Part shown: one piece after another, positions 37,229 through 50,099 of the stretch | How positions within the stretch are numbered: the stretch's first letter is position 1 | Layout: every line of letters starts with the position of its first letter | From: Podarcis raffonei | Lineage: Eukaryota > Chordata > Lepidosauria > Squamata > Lacertidae | Direction of reading: 5' to 3' | Length of the DNA stretch: 64,000 nucleotides | Assembly: GCF_027172205.1 (NCBI RefSeq) | Contig: NC_070614.1 | Location: forward strand, 46,874,001 to 46,938,000 | Position numbers and translations under genes: made by a program | Notes under the pieces: generated by a model | The model's database searches: none | What the model saw: only the letters and a program-made list of their open reading frames with translations | What the model was told of the DNA's origin: nothing

Positions 37229-37670
37229 TACATCCAATTTTATATAATGTTTATTTTTCCATCCCTCATGCTTGACTGGGATCTGGAGTCCAAAAACATC
37301 TAGAATGCAACAAATTCATCACCACTGACCACCATTGTTAAGATATGATAGAATAGCCTCTCATAAAACCATTACAAAGGCAGTGTGCATTAAGCAGTCA
37401 CAATTGGGAAGCCTATCCTAATATTCAGTCACTGTCTATACCCCCAAGTGTTTGCATCCACTGTTCGTAGTCTTGCTCACTGGAGCAACAAGAAACAAGG
37501 GGTGGGGTGATGACCATTCAGTTATGTAGTGGCAGAAATTAACGCTCCCATTAATCTTCCCATATCCATGCTATGCATATTCAGACCTTCTGAAGAATTT
37601 AACCTTTCCTTTTCCTTTTGGTTTTGCTTCTTTTTTCTTTCTGTCTCATTTTGAATTGGAATAAGTTTCC

Positions 37671-40600
37671 TCAATGCTTTCTCCTTATCAGTTGCTCCCT
37701 GCTATTCAGCTCTGGCCTCAGCACAATGATGTAGCATTTCGGGCAAAAGATACAGCCCAGTAACCCAGCAGTGGAGGCCAAGATGGAGAAGATCTCCACA
37801 GCCACCATGCCTTTCCCTCTTGTGCTCAGGTAAGTGGGAATAAAGGACAACCAAACACTGCAAAAGGCCAACATGCTGAAAGTGATGAATTTGGCTTCAT
37901 TAAAACTATCGGGCAACTTGCGGGCAAGGAATGCCACAATGAAGCTGGTGATGGCCAGAAGACCCATGTAGCCCAAGACACAGTAGAACATGATGACTGA
38001 CCCTTCATTACATTGCAGAATGATTTCTTCCTTTGCTGAGTACATGTCTAAATCTGGAAATGGAGGAGAGGTTGCCAGCCACACAGTGCAAAGCCATATT
38101 TGAACAAGTGAACAGCAAATTACAGTTGAATAGGACACTTTCCTCCCCACCCATTTCTTCATTCTAGATCCTGGTTTTGTAGCCATGAATGCTAGAGAAA
38201 CTGTGGTGGTCTTTGCCAACACACAAGAAACAGCCACTGAGAAGACGATGCCAAAAGTTGGTTGTCGGAGAAGGCAGGTCACTTTCCCAGGTTGGCCAAG
38301 GAATAACAAAGAAGATAGGAAACAAAACAGGAGGGAGACGAGGAGAGTATATGAAAGGTCCCGGTTGTTGGCTTTCACCATTGGAGTATCTTTGTGCTTA
38401 ATAAATATTCCTATTATGAGGACTGTGATCAGAGAAAAAGAAACCACAGCTGAGGATAAAGTGATTCCTAAAGGTTCTTCGTATGCTAGAAACGTTTTAA
38501 CTTTGGGGGTGCAATCATTTTTATTCTTGCTTGGATAGTGGGTTCCTGGGCATTCGAAACAGTCGTCCATATCTGCAAAAATAGAAAAAGGTCCAATTTG
38601 AGTGTCAATTTATCAGACACAAAAAGTAAATTTGTGCTTCTAGTATTAGAATTTCATCAACTACCAGTTTGGTTAGAAATCTTCCCTTCTGGGCATAGAG
38701 CACAATCATAGCAACAAGATTTCTCCCCTTCCTTCCTTTTCTTCTGATGACCAGGCTGGCAGTGTTCATTACATGAAGAAAGGGGAAGCACCTATCCATA
38801 AAAAGGAAAAAGGAGATTAGTGTGTGTGTGTGTGGGGGGGGTAATTTTACTTGATTTCCTTCCTTTGCTTTCTGTTTTCAATTCTCCTGTGCACTGATTA
38901 ATAACTATGAAGTTAAGTGTTAGAAAATTGTTGAAAAAGCTAATTAAATATGAAAAATGAGTCAACCTCCAATTGCTGATGTAGCCTAATACCTTAGACC
39001 CTAACAACAAACCATTTTATCTTCTGAACTGGCTTGAAACTTGCAGGTAGAGGGCACTATATTAATTCAATTAACAACAGCAGCAGCAGCAACAACAGCA
39101 ACAACAGATACTACCAAAATAGTGTTTGCAAGTGACTTGAACTGAAATTGAATAAAATAGACTAGTTTATCTTTGACAGCTATGAAAGAAAACTTTCTTC
39201 TCCCTGAAGCAGAATCTAGTTTCAGAAGATAAAATGCTTATATCTTCTCATAGGATGGGAAATAAAAAAAAATTCTACAGTATCTGAATTAGATAAGCTT
39301 GGAGACATATGAGCCATATTTCTGTAAATGAAGATCTTCCAGATTTCACCCCCCAAAAACGGCTACAAGGTTTTTAGTGTAAGGAGCACTTATTTTTTTG
39401 AGATTTGTTTGCAAGGCATGCTTTCAGAATAAATGAAATTTACAACCCATTCAGCATGTCTTGAACACATGCTATCTGCCACATTTTATATATTTAACTG
39501 TGAGATTTTTATGCAAATTCAGGTGGTAAGGATTGAAAGGGGTTGGTTTTCAAATTTTCCAAGAAGCTATGGAGTAGTGATGCTTGTCAACTTGGGTAGC
39601 TTTAAGAGAGGATTACACAATCCTGGCCCCAGTGAGAACATCTAATTCAATTAGATGAACCTTTCAACTGATGTAATGCAGTAGGGTATTCTTATGTTCT
39701 CCTGGGTATTAAATATGTGATGATGAAAAAATACAGTTTGAAGATGTTGTTCTGCTTGATGTGAAAATCACAGAAAGGTACTGCTGGAGGGATGCGTAAG
39801 AGGTAGAAGGAATTCTGCTTCTAACATTATCCTCAAAAGCATCATCTCATGCCATTACCCCCAAAAGTTTTCATGAACCTTACAAACAGCAGACTACAGA
39901 TGATCTGAGAGGTGGAGTCAACATACTGATGCAGAAACAGTGACCTGAAGTAGCTAAGTGCTGTAAGGCTCACAACTCATGAAATATTTACAGAAAATCC
40001 AGCATGCTTTTCAAAATAAGAATAGCAATATATGGAATTTCAATGTTTTATCCTACTTTTGAAAATCAAAGTTATCACTCAGTTAATTCTGAAGCTTGGT
40101 GACCCATTGCAATCTCAGGTTATGGAGAAAAGAGAAGACCTTACATCATCATTAATAACAAAGGGTTCATAAAGGAAACTACAACATCCATACCTCATTA
40201 AAATGTCTTGGCCACACAATTATATCATCGTTGATCATGAATACTTTTCCATCAATGGCATTGGTATCAACCCTTCCAACTTTCACTCTCTGGAATGACT
40301 TGTTTGGGAACGTAATCATGTTTGTTATGTCAAAGCCACAACCCATTTCCCATTTATCATCAAAGGCCATAGTTTCTCCAACTGAGTTGTTGAATGAAAT
40401 GCCTTGAAGAAACAGGTGGAGCTGATTGAAAGAAGGAAAATAAAAATAACAACTGGATAACCACAAGCTAAAAAAAAGTGCAAGCTTTAGTTATACGAGG
40501 AAATGTAATCCCACTGCTCCATACATACACCCCCAATGCTGTAGAAAACATTTTAATTAGTTATACAGTGGTACTTCAATTGATGAATGGATTGTCTCCA

Positions 40601-43600
40601 AAACTAATTGGCTCCCGAATGCTGCAAACCTGGAAGTAACATTTTTTGGAAGCCGAACATTCGACACAGCTTCCACTTGACTGCAGGAAGCTCCTGCAGT
40701 CAATTGGAATCTGTGCCTTGGTTTTAAAATGGTTTCAGGAGTCGACTGGACTGCCAGAACAGATTAAGTTTGAGAACCAAGGTACCACTGTACAAGATGG
40801 AGAAAGCTGGATGTAGACCCAACTTAATTAATCTGTTGGTTGTATTAAGAAGGTTTTGTTGTGGAGAAAAGTAAACCCACTGCCCACCCAAATATTATCA
40901 GTTATTCAAGGAGGAGAAAGTTGGAGGTAGCCACACCTTGTGTGTTCAATTTGTTCACTGAACAAATAAGATTTTGTTGTAGAACTATTACCTGCCATGC
41001 CTGCAGTGGCTGATGTTTAACACTGTAACTAAGCACTGCTGATCTGTGCTTGGCTCTAGATGAGTACATGGCATGCAAAGCATGAGCGATAATATATGCA
41101 GCATTGTAGATGCTGTAGCTCTGGCCACTCATGTGCATTTCAAAAAGACCTGCAGGTAGACTTTCCAGACTCTCCTCTCCAGTACAGATGTCATCATTCA
41201 TTTCAGGCATCCCTGAATCTGGAAGTAAGCAGTCAAAGGCTTGCTCCCAGAAATCTTTCAGAAAGCCATCTCCTTGAGTCCTCTTTGGTTTTATGTTCTG
41301 AAGAAATCCCCTGAACCCTGGTACCTCTTTTGTGTGAATTGCGAAGGAAATGGCACCCTGGAACATCTGGAAATCCCATCCTCTTGAAACTCCAGATAAT
41401 ACAAATTCTATCTGGGTTGTCATAATCCACACCTTTCCAGATAATATGCTTTCCTTATTTGCAGAATCTTGTGAACCTATAAAAGTTCTCAGCCATAGAA
41501 CTGTTACAGGATCCCCATATACAATATTTGCATTGGCTTTATAATCTGCAAAAGATACACTAATTAAATTTTCATCATAAAATTGATTTATGAATTCCTC
41601 CATATGTGCTACTTGCGAGATTCTTTTTGTGAAGGCTGAACAGATTCCATGCCTGGAAAACAATGTCTCCAGTATTTTAAGGAATTGTTCTCCACTGTTA
41701 TCCTCCACCACGAAGAGCCCAACCCAGGTCCACCTAAAGTGCTGAAGTAGGCAGATAATGCCCATATACTGAAGGTTTTCATTTGGAACCATGCGGTAAA
41801 AAGGAGGGCCTTCCATACTTTGGATCTCATCTGGAGCAAATGATCCATATGTCAGCTGTAAGAAAATGAACATAAACAATCAAGATGAGTTATAAATATC
41901 CCTCTCCTATCCTATCCCTTGTCCCAGAAAAGGTAGAATGGTTACAAAAACTTATGGAATATGCAGAAATGGCGATACTTACCGGAAGAATAAGAACTCA
42001 AGATAACAAACTCTTTATTAAAGAATGGTTTATTGAAGATTTACAGATAAATTGTAAACAGATACATCAGATACTGTTTTATAAGAGTATATATTTACAG
42101 TAGACAAATAAATGAGTAAATTAAATGAATTTGGATCTGCAGAAGATATGAAGAAAAATTAGGAACCACAGAAAGAGGTGGAAGGAAGTCAAATTTTGAA
42201 ATGTTAAATGGATTGTGAAATTATTGAAATGTATGATTTTTTAAAGCATAAATAAAAAACAAAAAAAGAGAGGTAGTGTTTAGAATTGGGTTGATGCAAC
42301 ATACACTTTTGAAGTTGGATGAATTTAGTGAAAACTAGTAAAGAACACTTCTATGGGAATATTATCAAATTATTGGAAGCGAATACTATTCCCAAAATTT
42401 TAACTTTTGTCATTAATATTGCTCCTTTCTGGCTCCCCAATCTCTCTCACTGTCAATGAAAACAGATAAACAAATAGATGAAGAACCTAGACACATGACG
42501 CTGAAACAAAAACCCCACACATACACTATGCAAAAGAAGCAAAAAATCATCACCCCCCTCTTTCTCCAACCTCTCCTTCCCCACATTTTCTCCCCTCCAC
42601 ACATCACAATGCCTATGATAGCAATGTATCACACCAAATGTAACTGATCTGTAGATAGGACTCTATGAACTGAAAGCAGAAACATTATATGCACCTTAGT
42701 TATCCATGAAAATCTTCAATGAAATTGATTTTAATAATATTGGTTCTTTCTTGTAAACAGCCATGAAAATCGTTCAATGAAATTGATTTTAATAATATTG
42801 GTTCTTTCTTGTAAACATCCAAATTGGATAATAATAATCTCCGCACCCCATATTACCTGTGGGATCTTGTAGAGACCAGTGATGTCCCTCATATGACAAG
42901 AGGTGTCAGGTCCAAGTCCTCCAATAATTGCTAGGAGGTTTTTTTGTGCCCCACATTTGTAGTTGGGAAGAAAACTCTCTGACTTGAAGATCAGATCCAG
43001 TGTAGTGCGATAGGTCATCCTTGCATCATGATAGCTGTCAGAGATGTGGAAACCTAGTGTGACGTTAGGTAGCATCTTGGGATTCTTGTTAATGTCATTT
43101 ATGGAAAACACTAGAGCCAGGATGTGTGAGTAGAACTTGGTCACCACACTGCCAAGAGAGTTGAGCTCATTAATTTAAAAGATGAGTCTATAATGAACTA
43201 ATTCATGATGCTATAATACTAGATATTCCTATGTGTAACTGAATCAGAAAATTGGACTATATTTTATATTTGTGATTCCCTCCCCTCAGTGCCACACCAT
43301 CCTCTTCAGAAGAAAAGTTGATTGTGCAAAATGACATAGAGTGCAAAAGCCAGTATTCTGATGCCATGTGTGTGCATGTATGTACTATTGTAGTGGTTGT
43401 CATATGTAGTACTAGAATTTTGGGAATTTTTTCCCCATATGTTTCCAATATCCCACAGCTAATAAATCCTTTTCAGCTAAATAATGTTTCTGATATATGA
43501 TGCATAGGAACATATTTGCCGCATGTCATTTTTAGGGCCTTGACGCGTTTTGTGATCTCTCTCTTAGCCCATTCCACTGGGTTTACCGACACCAATCACT

Positions 43601-44711
43601 TTCTGTTTATTTTTTTAAGAACATGGTCACTTAAGCAAACTTGATTCAAGACATTATAAGAGCATTCATTTGGTACCAAGAAGGCAGAGAGAAGAAATAA
43701 ACATTTTCTTTTTCCCCACAGAGATAAACAAGTGTGTCAGAGGAGTCAGAGGCGAAAGGCAAATGCTCTGATGCATCAACAATTATATTTCCATAACATA
43801 CTTTTCCATGTCTCTCTACCTCTCCATTTATGAACCCTCTTCTCTGCTTGTCTGTCCATCTTTTTGTGCAAGCCTTCACATTTAGATTCCTTATACATGT
43901 TTTGAAAACTAGTATTGCTTACTGAATTTTGAAGGGTGTTGGATTGAAATTAATGGTTTCTAGCTGTTATGGTAAAAGAATATGGAAGAAATGTTTTTTC
44001 TTTTTCTCTTGTTTTAATAAGGTTTAAGTTACAATTATTTAAGAAGCTGAATAGAGAATAAGGGGTTAATTAAGTGCGAAGTTAGGAGATCATGATTTGC
44101 TGGATAAATAATTTGATCTAGAAAACAAGAAGGGGAGGTTCAAGGAAGTCAAAGGACGATGGTTTGGAAACTAGGTTTTGAAAACTATGTGTTTTTAATA
44201 TTGTTTTTTTCTTTGTGCTTTTTTTCTCTTCTTTTTGTTTGTATAAAATGGAAAATCTTAATAAATATTTATAAAAAAGAAAAGAAAACTAGTATTGCCA
44301 ACAGCAGCTCTTTTCCGAGCATTCCCCTCCTTGGTTCCATTGTATATCAATGTACTGCATGTCCATTGTAAGTCTTTAACCATTTGAATTACTTATTTAT
44401 TCTAAATTGACACAATTCATGCAATTTAAAAGATCAATAAGGGAAGATCCTTACTGTGGAATATCAAACATATTCTGAGAAGGATGTTCCTTGAAAGAGA
44501 CTTTGTTGAAAAAGTAAGAGATCTGAGAAACAATCCCACCAATGAGGAGACCACCTGCCTGGTAGAAATCATGTGGAACAGGGAGGGGATCATCTCCAAG
44601 ACATCCCATAACATCTACTTGACAGACAATGGGAGGTAGAAGTAGTAGCAGCATTGTCATTCTTAACACATTGGCAGCAAAATTTCTTTGTAAATACAAA
44701 TTCTCTTGCAT
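37671..44711 (-). CDS. V2R-E: intact vomeronasal type-2 receptor gene
   Basis: Exons: 1 44455-44711, 2 42857-43148, 3 40992-41855, 4 40194-40421, 5 38665-38791, 6 37671-38572. They sum to 2670 bp (889 residues) without a frame break. Signal segment [14 protein letters not shown]; flytrap domain with [21 protein letters not shown] and [13 protein letters not shown]; cysteine-rich linker; seven-helix domain almost identical to that of C. The high identity with A and C in exons 1-4 and with C in exon 6 and the 3' flank marks a recent duplicate. Intron 2 contains an L1 3' fragment and a 56-bp tandem duplication, intron 1 an L1 fragment with a perfect 15-bp target duplication, and the intron between exons 3 and 4 a MITE. 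By family, a membrane receptor of vomeronasal neurons; the ligand cannot be inferred. Confidence 0.93.
39075..39105. repeat. Short (CAG/CAA)n tract in intron 4 of V2R-E
   Basis: Interrupted CAG and CAA units. Confidence 0.7.
39560..39700 (+). mobile_element. CR1/L2-type remnant in intron 4 of V2R-E
   Basis: Ends in AGTAGGGTATTCTTATGTTC, typical of a common squamate LINE tail. It lies in the 39440-40080 stretch that has no counterpart in C. Confidence 0.4.
40566..40790. mobile_element. MITE, second Tc1/mariner-like subfamily, between exons 3 and 4 of V2R-E
   Basis: Ends CAGTGGTACTTCAATT and AACCAAGGTACCACTG; TA duplicated on both sides. Confidence 0.8.
41890..42265 (+). mobile_element. L1-type LINE 3' fragment in intron 2 of V2R-E
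   Basis: A 62-codon frame contains [20 protein letters not shown], like the L1 ORF2 C-terminus, followed by an A-rich tail after AAGCATAAATAAAAAAC. 5'-truncated. Confidence 0.7.
42704..42817. repeat. 56-bp tandem duplication in intron 2 of V2R-E
   Basis: Copies at 42704-42759 and 42761-42817 differ by one inserted base (ATCTTCAATG versus ATCGTTCAATG). Confidence 0.9.
43920..44283 (+). mobile_element. L1-type LINE 3' fragment in intron 1 of V2R-E
   Basis: 3' UTR-like sequence ending TCTTAATAAATATTTATAAA. Perfect target duplication GAAAACTAGTATTGC (about 43904-43918 and 44284-44298), so a young insertion. Confidence 0.78.
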
Positions 44712-44830
44712 CCATCACCTTGTTTCAGTGGTTTAGATGGAATGGTCCCTGACTCTGCCAAATTAGCCCTAGAATTTTCATTAAGAGTGTTACAAATGAT
44801 TTGATATCACCAGCTTTCCAGTTTCAATGT

Positions 44831-45126
44831 GGCTTATAAAAAGAAAAGGAGGAAGTGTCAGAGATGGCCATGTTTACTTCATGTACTTAACCCCAGTGGC
44901 CCAGGCTACAGGGAGTTTTGTATAATCACTTTCAGGCTTGCATAGTGACTGTTCTGCATTCTGCAGAGCCATGGGAGCTTCAAACAGATGAACACATTAT
45001 AGCGTTTTGGTTAATTGTAGGGAAAAATAATTACTTCTTCAGAATGTGGATGCTGAATGGCAATTTTGATAGGAAACAGGTTGGCTCTTTTCCACAGTTG
45101 GCCAGAAGTCTTCTCTTCCTAAAGAG
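44831..45126 (-). promoter_or_regulatory. Candidate promoter region of V2R-E
   Basis: CTTTTTATAAGCC lies on the minus strand about 130 bp before the ATG. The shared upstream block (ATTATAG, TTAATTG, GATAGGAAACAGG, AGTCTTCTC) spans about 44965-45126. Confidence 0.5.
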
Positions 45127-45396
45127 ATGGGACTTGGGACCTCAGTTCCAAATTTCAAACTCCAAAAGGACCACTTCGAACAATGCTATAACCATTTCTT
45201 ACAGTAATTACAAACACTATTAGAAAGTAAAATATATCAGTATTAGGCACTGGAATAGGTAACTATCTAGAGGCCCCTGACCCAGAAACGCTGCTCTGTA
45301 GCTGCTATGAACAAAACAAGAAAATGGCAGGACTCTACTCTTGAATAATTAGAAGTAGCAAGCAGATGGCCAAGATCTGTTGTGGAACAACTTGTT

Positions 45397-45545
45397 AACA
45401 ATATCAATTCACTTATCCAGGTCAACATATATGAGTGTGAATATCAATATCAATTCACTCATCTCAAAATCAATTCACAACATCAATATGAGTGTGAATA
45501 TCAATATCAATTCACTTATCCAATTCACATATATGAGTGTGAAAT
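45397..45545. repeat. Minisatellite, paralog of 7105-7260
   Basis: Same TGAGTGTGAATATCAATATC units in the 5' flank of V2R-E. Confidence 0.7.
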
Positions 45546-45774
45546 CTCCCAGAAAGAATGGCATGGTCTTATCATACTTAAGCTTCAAAGGAGGAATGTC
45601 TTGAATATGATATGATTAATTGACAGCAGGGTGAATGAGAGAATGAATGCACTTCCCAGAATAAGTGAATTTATTTGCTGCAGAAGCAGCAGCAGCAATG
45701 ACAACAACAACAACTGGACAATGGAGTTCAGTTGAAATATGGGCATATGTAAGGTCCTTCACTTAAGCAGGAAG

Positions 45775-46122
45775 AACCAGCTGCACAAACATGAGATGAG
45801 GGACACCTGCATTGGCAGTAGTTCATGTGGAAAGGATCTAGGGGTCTTAGTTCACCACAACCTTAGCATGAGTCAACAGTGAAATGCAGAGGTACCCAGC
45901 TGCCCCCTCTCTGAACAGGACTGGTAGGACCCAGTCCAATAGCTTCAAGTTACAATAAAAGGAGATTTTGACCAAACATCAGGAATATCTTCCCGACTAT
46001 TCAGCCCTTGGAATGTGAACATATGCCATGGATGCTTTAGCTTAGATTCCTGCATAGCAGGCGGGATGACTAGATGAATCTTGGCTTCCTTTCCAACTCT
46101 ACAATTCTATGATTCTATGATA
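45775..46122 (+). mobile_element. CR1-type LINE 3' remnant in the 5' flank of V2R-E
   Basis: Paralog of the copy at 7625-7980. It keeps the best tail, ATTCTATGATTCTATGATA, the short direct repeat CR1 elements end with. Confidence 0.7.
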
Positions 46123-46537
46123 TATTGAGAGTTAGTGTAACCTGTGTTATTGGTTTAGTTCTAGCCCCAATCACAATGTACAGTCTTTTGGCCAATATAA
46201 CATCAGATCTCAATGACTGTATTGAGTTTCTAAATCAATAGCCCTCTAGCACTTTTCATCAGCCACAGGTTGGAATACCTCAGGTAGATTAACATTGTAT
46301 GCCACTTAAGGTGGTTGTCAAATTCACTACTTCTAGTAGGAGTGAAATCCATAGTTTAATTATGTGTTGTCTACAGGAGTAGTTTCTTCTGTGTCTCCTA
46401 AACCTTTCAATAATCACTCTCACTTGATACCCCCAACTTCTATTGTTATGAAACAGGGAGAAAAGCTTTTATCTATGTACATTCTCCATAACATGCGTGC
46501 GTATCATGTCTCCTGGTACCTGCCTTTTTTAAACTAG

Positions 46538-46727
46538 AAGACCCTCACAGATTGTTCTGACTCAAGTGGATTCAGAATTGAAAAAACCTGGATAAATCTG
46601 TTGAAAGGCAATGTTCTATGAATGGATTTCTTGTGATTGACTACAGGATGAGTTGGATAAGGCAAAATTCAGGGAAAGTACTGCAACAGCTGGTACTGGA
46701 AATCTTAACAAACCTATGTCCATGCCA
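46538..46727 (+). pseudogene. IGHV relic 3, truncated at a recombination junction
   Basis: Third paralog, 5' of V2R-E. FR1 reads QIVLTQVDSELKKPG in one frame, closest of the three to a normal reptile VH start. FR2 (DYRMSWIRQ) is readable in another frame. The match ends at about 46727 in the FR3 region, and what follows is intron 1-type DNA of the orphan V2R exon 1. Stops inside FR1/FR2 make it non-functional. Confidence 0.78.
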
Positions 46728-46878
46728 TATTAGCATATTAAATGCAACCATTGAAGTTGCCCCCCATTCCTGGTTTCCATTATAAAAGTAAGTTGTTGTT
46801 CTTGGAATGGTAGAAACAGTATTTACTTTTAACAACTAAAATATAATGCATTCAGGAATTGCATATGGGGATTCTTAC

Positions 46879-47093
46879 CTTGGAACGTCAAACATTTTCT
46901 GAGAAGGACGTTCCTTGAAAGAGACTTTGTTGAAAAAGTAAGAGATCTGAGAAGCAATCCCACCAATGAGGAGATCACCTGACTGGTAGAAATCATGTGG
47001 AACAGGGAGGGGATCATCTCCAAGACATCTCATAATATCTACTTGGCAGACAATGGGAGGCAGAAGCAGTAGCAGCATTGTCCTCCTTAACAT
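46879..47093 (-). pseudogene. Orphan V2R exon 1 (signal-peptide exon without the rest of the gene)
   Basis: An open 72-codon stretch ([17 protein letters not shown] start; [17 protein letters not shown]; end FDVPR) followed by a good splice donor (CCAAG then GTAAG) is clearly V2R exon 1 of the A/C/E type. No exon 2-6 follows. About 150 bp downstream of the donor, near 46727, the sequence becomes the 3' edge of an IGHV relic belonging to the 5' flank of E. Its own upstream block (TATA-like site about 47265-47280; conserved block 47404-47568) is retained. It is therefore the upstream end of a V2R whose body was deleted, probably by unequal recombination. Confidence 0.85.
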
Positions 47094-47264
47094 GTTGGCA
47101 GCAAAATTTCTTTGTTAACACAAATTCTCTTGCATCCATCACCTTGTTTTGGTGGTTTAGATGGAATGGTCCCTGACTCTGCCAAATTAGCCCTAGAATT
47201 TTCATTAAGAGCGTTACAAATGACTTGAGCACTATCTGATATCACCAGCTTTCCATTTTCAATG

Positions 47265-47568
47265 TAGCTTATAAAAAGAAAAGGGGGAAGTGTCAGAGAT
47301 GGTCATGTTTACTTCATTTACTTATTCCCAGCTGCCCATGCTACAGGCAGTTCTGTATAATCAGTTTCAGGCCCCCATAGTGACTGTTTTCTTCTGCATT
47401 CTGCAGAGCCTTGATAGCTTTAGACAGGTGAACACATTACAGTGCTTTGGTTAATTGTAGGAAGAGATAATTACTTCTTCAGAGTGTGGATCCTGAATGG
47501 CAACTTTGAAAGGAAACATGTTGGTTCTTTTCCACAGTTGGCCAGAAGTCTTCCCTTCTTCCTAAGGA
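47265..47568 (-). promoter_or_regulatory. Candidate promoter region retained by the orphan V2R exon 1
   Basis: Same arrangement as A/C/E: CTTTTTATAAGC near 47265-47280 and the shared block at 47404-47568. It now drives, at most, a lone exon 1. Confidence 0.42.
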
Positions 47569-47640
47569 GATGGGACTTGGGACCTCAGTTCCAAATTTCA
47601 ATCTCCAAAAGGTGCCTGGGAATGTTGGCTGCCACTGTGA

Positions 47641-50099
47641 ACACTGAGAGCTATGCTATAACTGTTTCTTACAGTAATGACAAGCACCATTAAAAAAAGG
47701 GGGGGACCAGAATTAGGTATTGCAATGGCATTGCTCCCAGCAATGGCTGGGAGGCATGTACCATGATGATTTCCTTTTTTTAAAAAAAACAACAACTCAG
47801 CAACTTGATTTTCTAAAAAAAAACCTCAACAACAAAATCCCTGGCTACACCCATGTATAGGACCCAAACCAATGGTTTCCATATACCAAGAGAGAGAGAG
47901 ATTCTGACTAAACTTTCCAACTCCACAATGTTGTGATATTAGGATAAGTAGTGTAACCTGAGTCATTGGCTTAGCTCTAGCCCCAATCATAATGAACAGT
48001 GTTTTGGACACCATAGCACCAGATCTCCCTGAATGAACTGAGTTTATAAATCAACAGTTCACTAGCACTATATATGTCACAGTTTTCCCCCTTACCTGAG
48101 GCCTGAGGAATTCTATAAAGCCCCAGTTCCTAAAGCACTGGAAGCTCAGTAGAGTCAATGTTGCTCAATTTTAGTTAATACTAAACATGCAAATATCAGG
48201 GATTGAACCCTGTACCTCGTCTATTAAAAATAGGGCTGTCCGTCAAAATGCCCAGGAAAACACAGATGAATGGCAAAGGGGTGTTGACTGGATTCTCACT
48301 TTGGGGAATATGGTAACCCTAATTAAAAAGATGTGTTCTTCCTTTGAACTTTTCACCAGTCACAGGCTGGCATACTTCAGGTAGATGAACAATCTATGCT
48401 CCATATGCCATAAGTGGTCTTCTGTGTGGATTGCCAAACATAGACTTTCATTGAACTCGCATTGGTTGTGAGCGCTGCTGTAAAAATAACTGTAATAACT
48501 TGTATTTGTTATTTTGTGTTTCTACACAGTTGGTGTATTTTGTAAAAGTCTATCTTCCTTTTTATATTCTACTGATGCATATCACAACAGACACACAAAT
48601 CTTATCCCTCAACATATGCTTTATTTACAAATCAATTACCTCCTTTCTATTTTCCTTTTCAAAATTATTGAATTTCCAAGGGGGTAGCTCTGTTACTCTT
48701 CAGCAGCAAAAACAGCAGAGTATCTTGAGGCACCTTGTATCTAAGGTTAAACAAGATGGCTAGTGGTCCTTAACAAAGGCATCTAGGACTACAAACATAA
48801 ACATATCTACTCAGATATAAATCTCATTAATTCATTGGGGCTCATTACCACATAAGTGAGATTGGAATTGCAACCTATATCACAGCATTGATTTCTTGTC
48901 ATCTTTCCCTCACTCAGACATCAGAGAGAGAAAGTTGATCAGGGTGGAGAAAAGAAATTTTAAATTTAATTTTACTTTTCAAACAAAGATTTGAGGGAAT
49001 GGATGAATGGTCAATAATGAGTACTCAAATCCAGATGGTTCTGCCCACTTTGGCCAAGAGGCTCCAACTTTCACAGAGGAGCACAGATAAAGGCCATAGG
49101 TAGCCAAAGAGATAAGTTCTTTTCATGTGAAAAGAACAATAGTGAGTGATGCATTCCATTGTTTGCTTGTTCTCAGTGGGAATTTTACATAAATGAATAT
49201 GTAAATGATGCATATTGCAAAGCAATTCATGTATCTAATTTCAATAAATGTGTAAATGTTAAACAACCAAACAAAAGTCATTTTGACAACTAAGGCAAAA
49301 AGCATTCACAGCACGAGTCCTTCCATCACTCTTCCAATGTGGATCTACAAATCAGACCCACAAATCTGACTTGGGGATTCTTGCAGAACCCTACTGTGTA
49401 GCTGTCTCCTCATTCCTGTAGTAGTCATATGCTAAATTCCATTCAATTTCATTTATTAGAAGCATGTCATGTGAACATGAGAAGAGCCTCACTGAATCAG
49501 ACCAGTGGCTCATCTTGTTCAGAGTCCATTTCCCACATTAGCCTACCAGATCCACGTGTGAAATCCACACACAGGACCTGAACGAAACATCACTTTGCCC
49601 CCTTTCCCTATACATTTGGAAAATATGTAGGATGTCATCTAGTCCTACCAAGTGTTTATTACAAAATGGGTGGGGGCAATATGAGGATACTCCCCTCCTC
49701 AAAGCCAAGCTATGTATAGAGCTAAACAACCTTCAGCCATGTGGTTTCCTAGAAATGCTAATTGAATGCAACTCCCATCATCCCTCATCCTTGACTAGAG
49801 GTAATGGGGCTGGAGTTGAATAACATTTGGAGTACTCAAGCTTCATCATGACTGACAAGCAATATTGTTGAAAATTGACAGAATCACAAAAAGCACAAGA
49901 ACTCTGCCCAAACTACTCCTTATTAAAATGTTCCTTGAATGAAGCATTTTGCAAAATATACTAAGGCAAAATCTGAGCATGAACAGAAACTTTTCCAAGA
50001 GACATCAATATAACTGAATATCTACCAATATTGTGAACTGCTCCTAAGGTTCTTTTCCAACATGCATAAATATAGCATAGAATGAAAATAGAATATTCC
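47641..50099. other. Intergenic DNA between the orphan exon 1 and V2R-F
   Basis: No gene. 47860-48080 and 48340-48400 match the flank at 7985-8160, and 48780-49100 matches 62960-63290. A SINE-like GGGATTGAACCCTG lies near 48197, and 49465-49600 resembles a LINE remnant. No IGHV relic was found here. Confidence 0.5.

Noticed and set aside
48186-48193. ATGCAAAT octamer as an Ig V promoter mark
   Set aside because: Sits in a reverse-oriented SINE-like stretch with no V exon nearby; likely coincidence.
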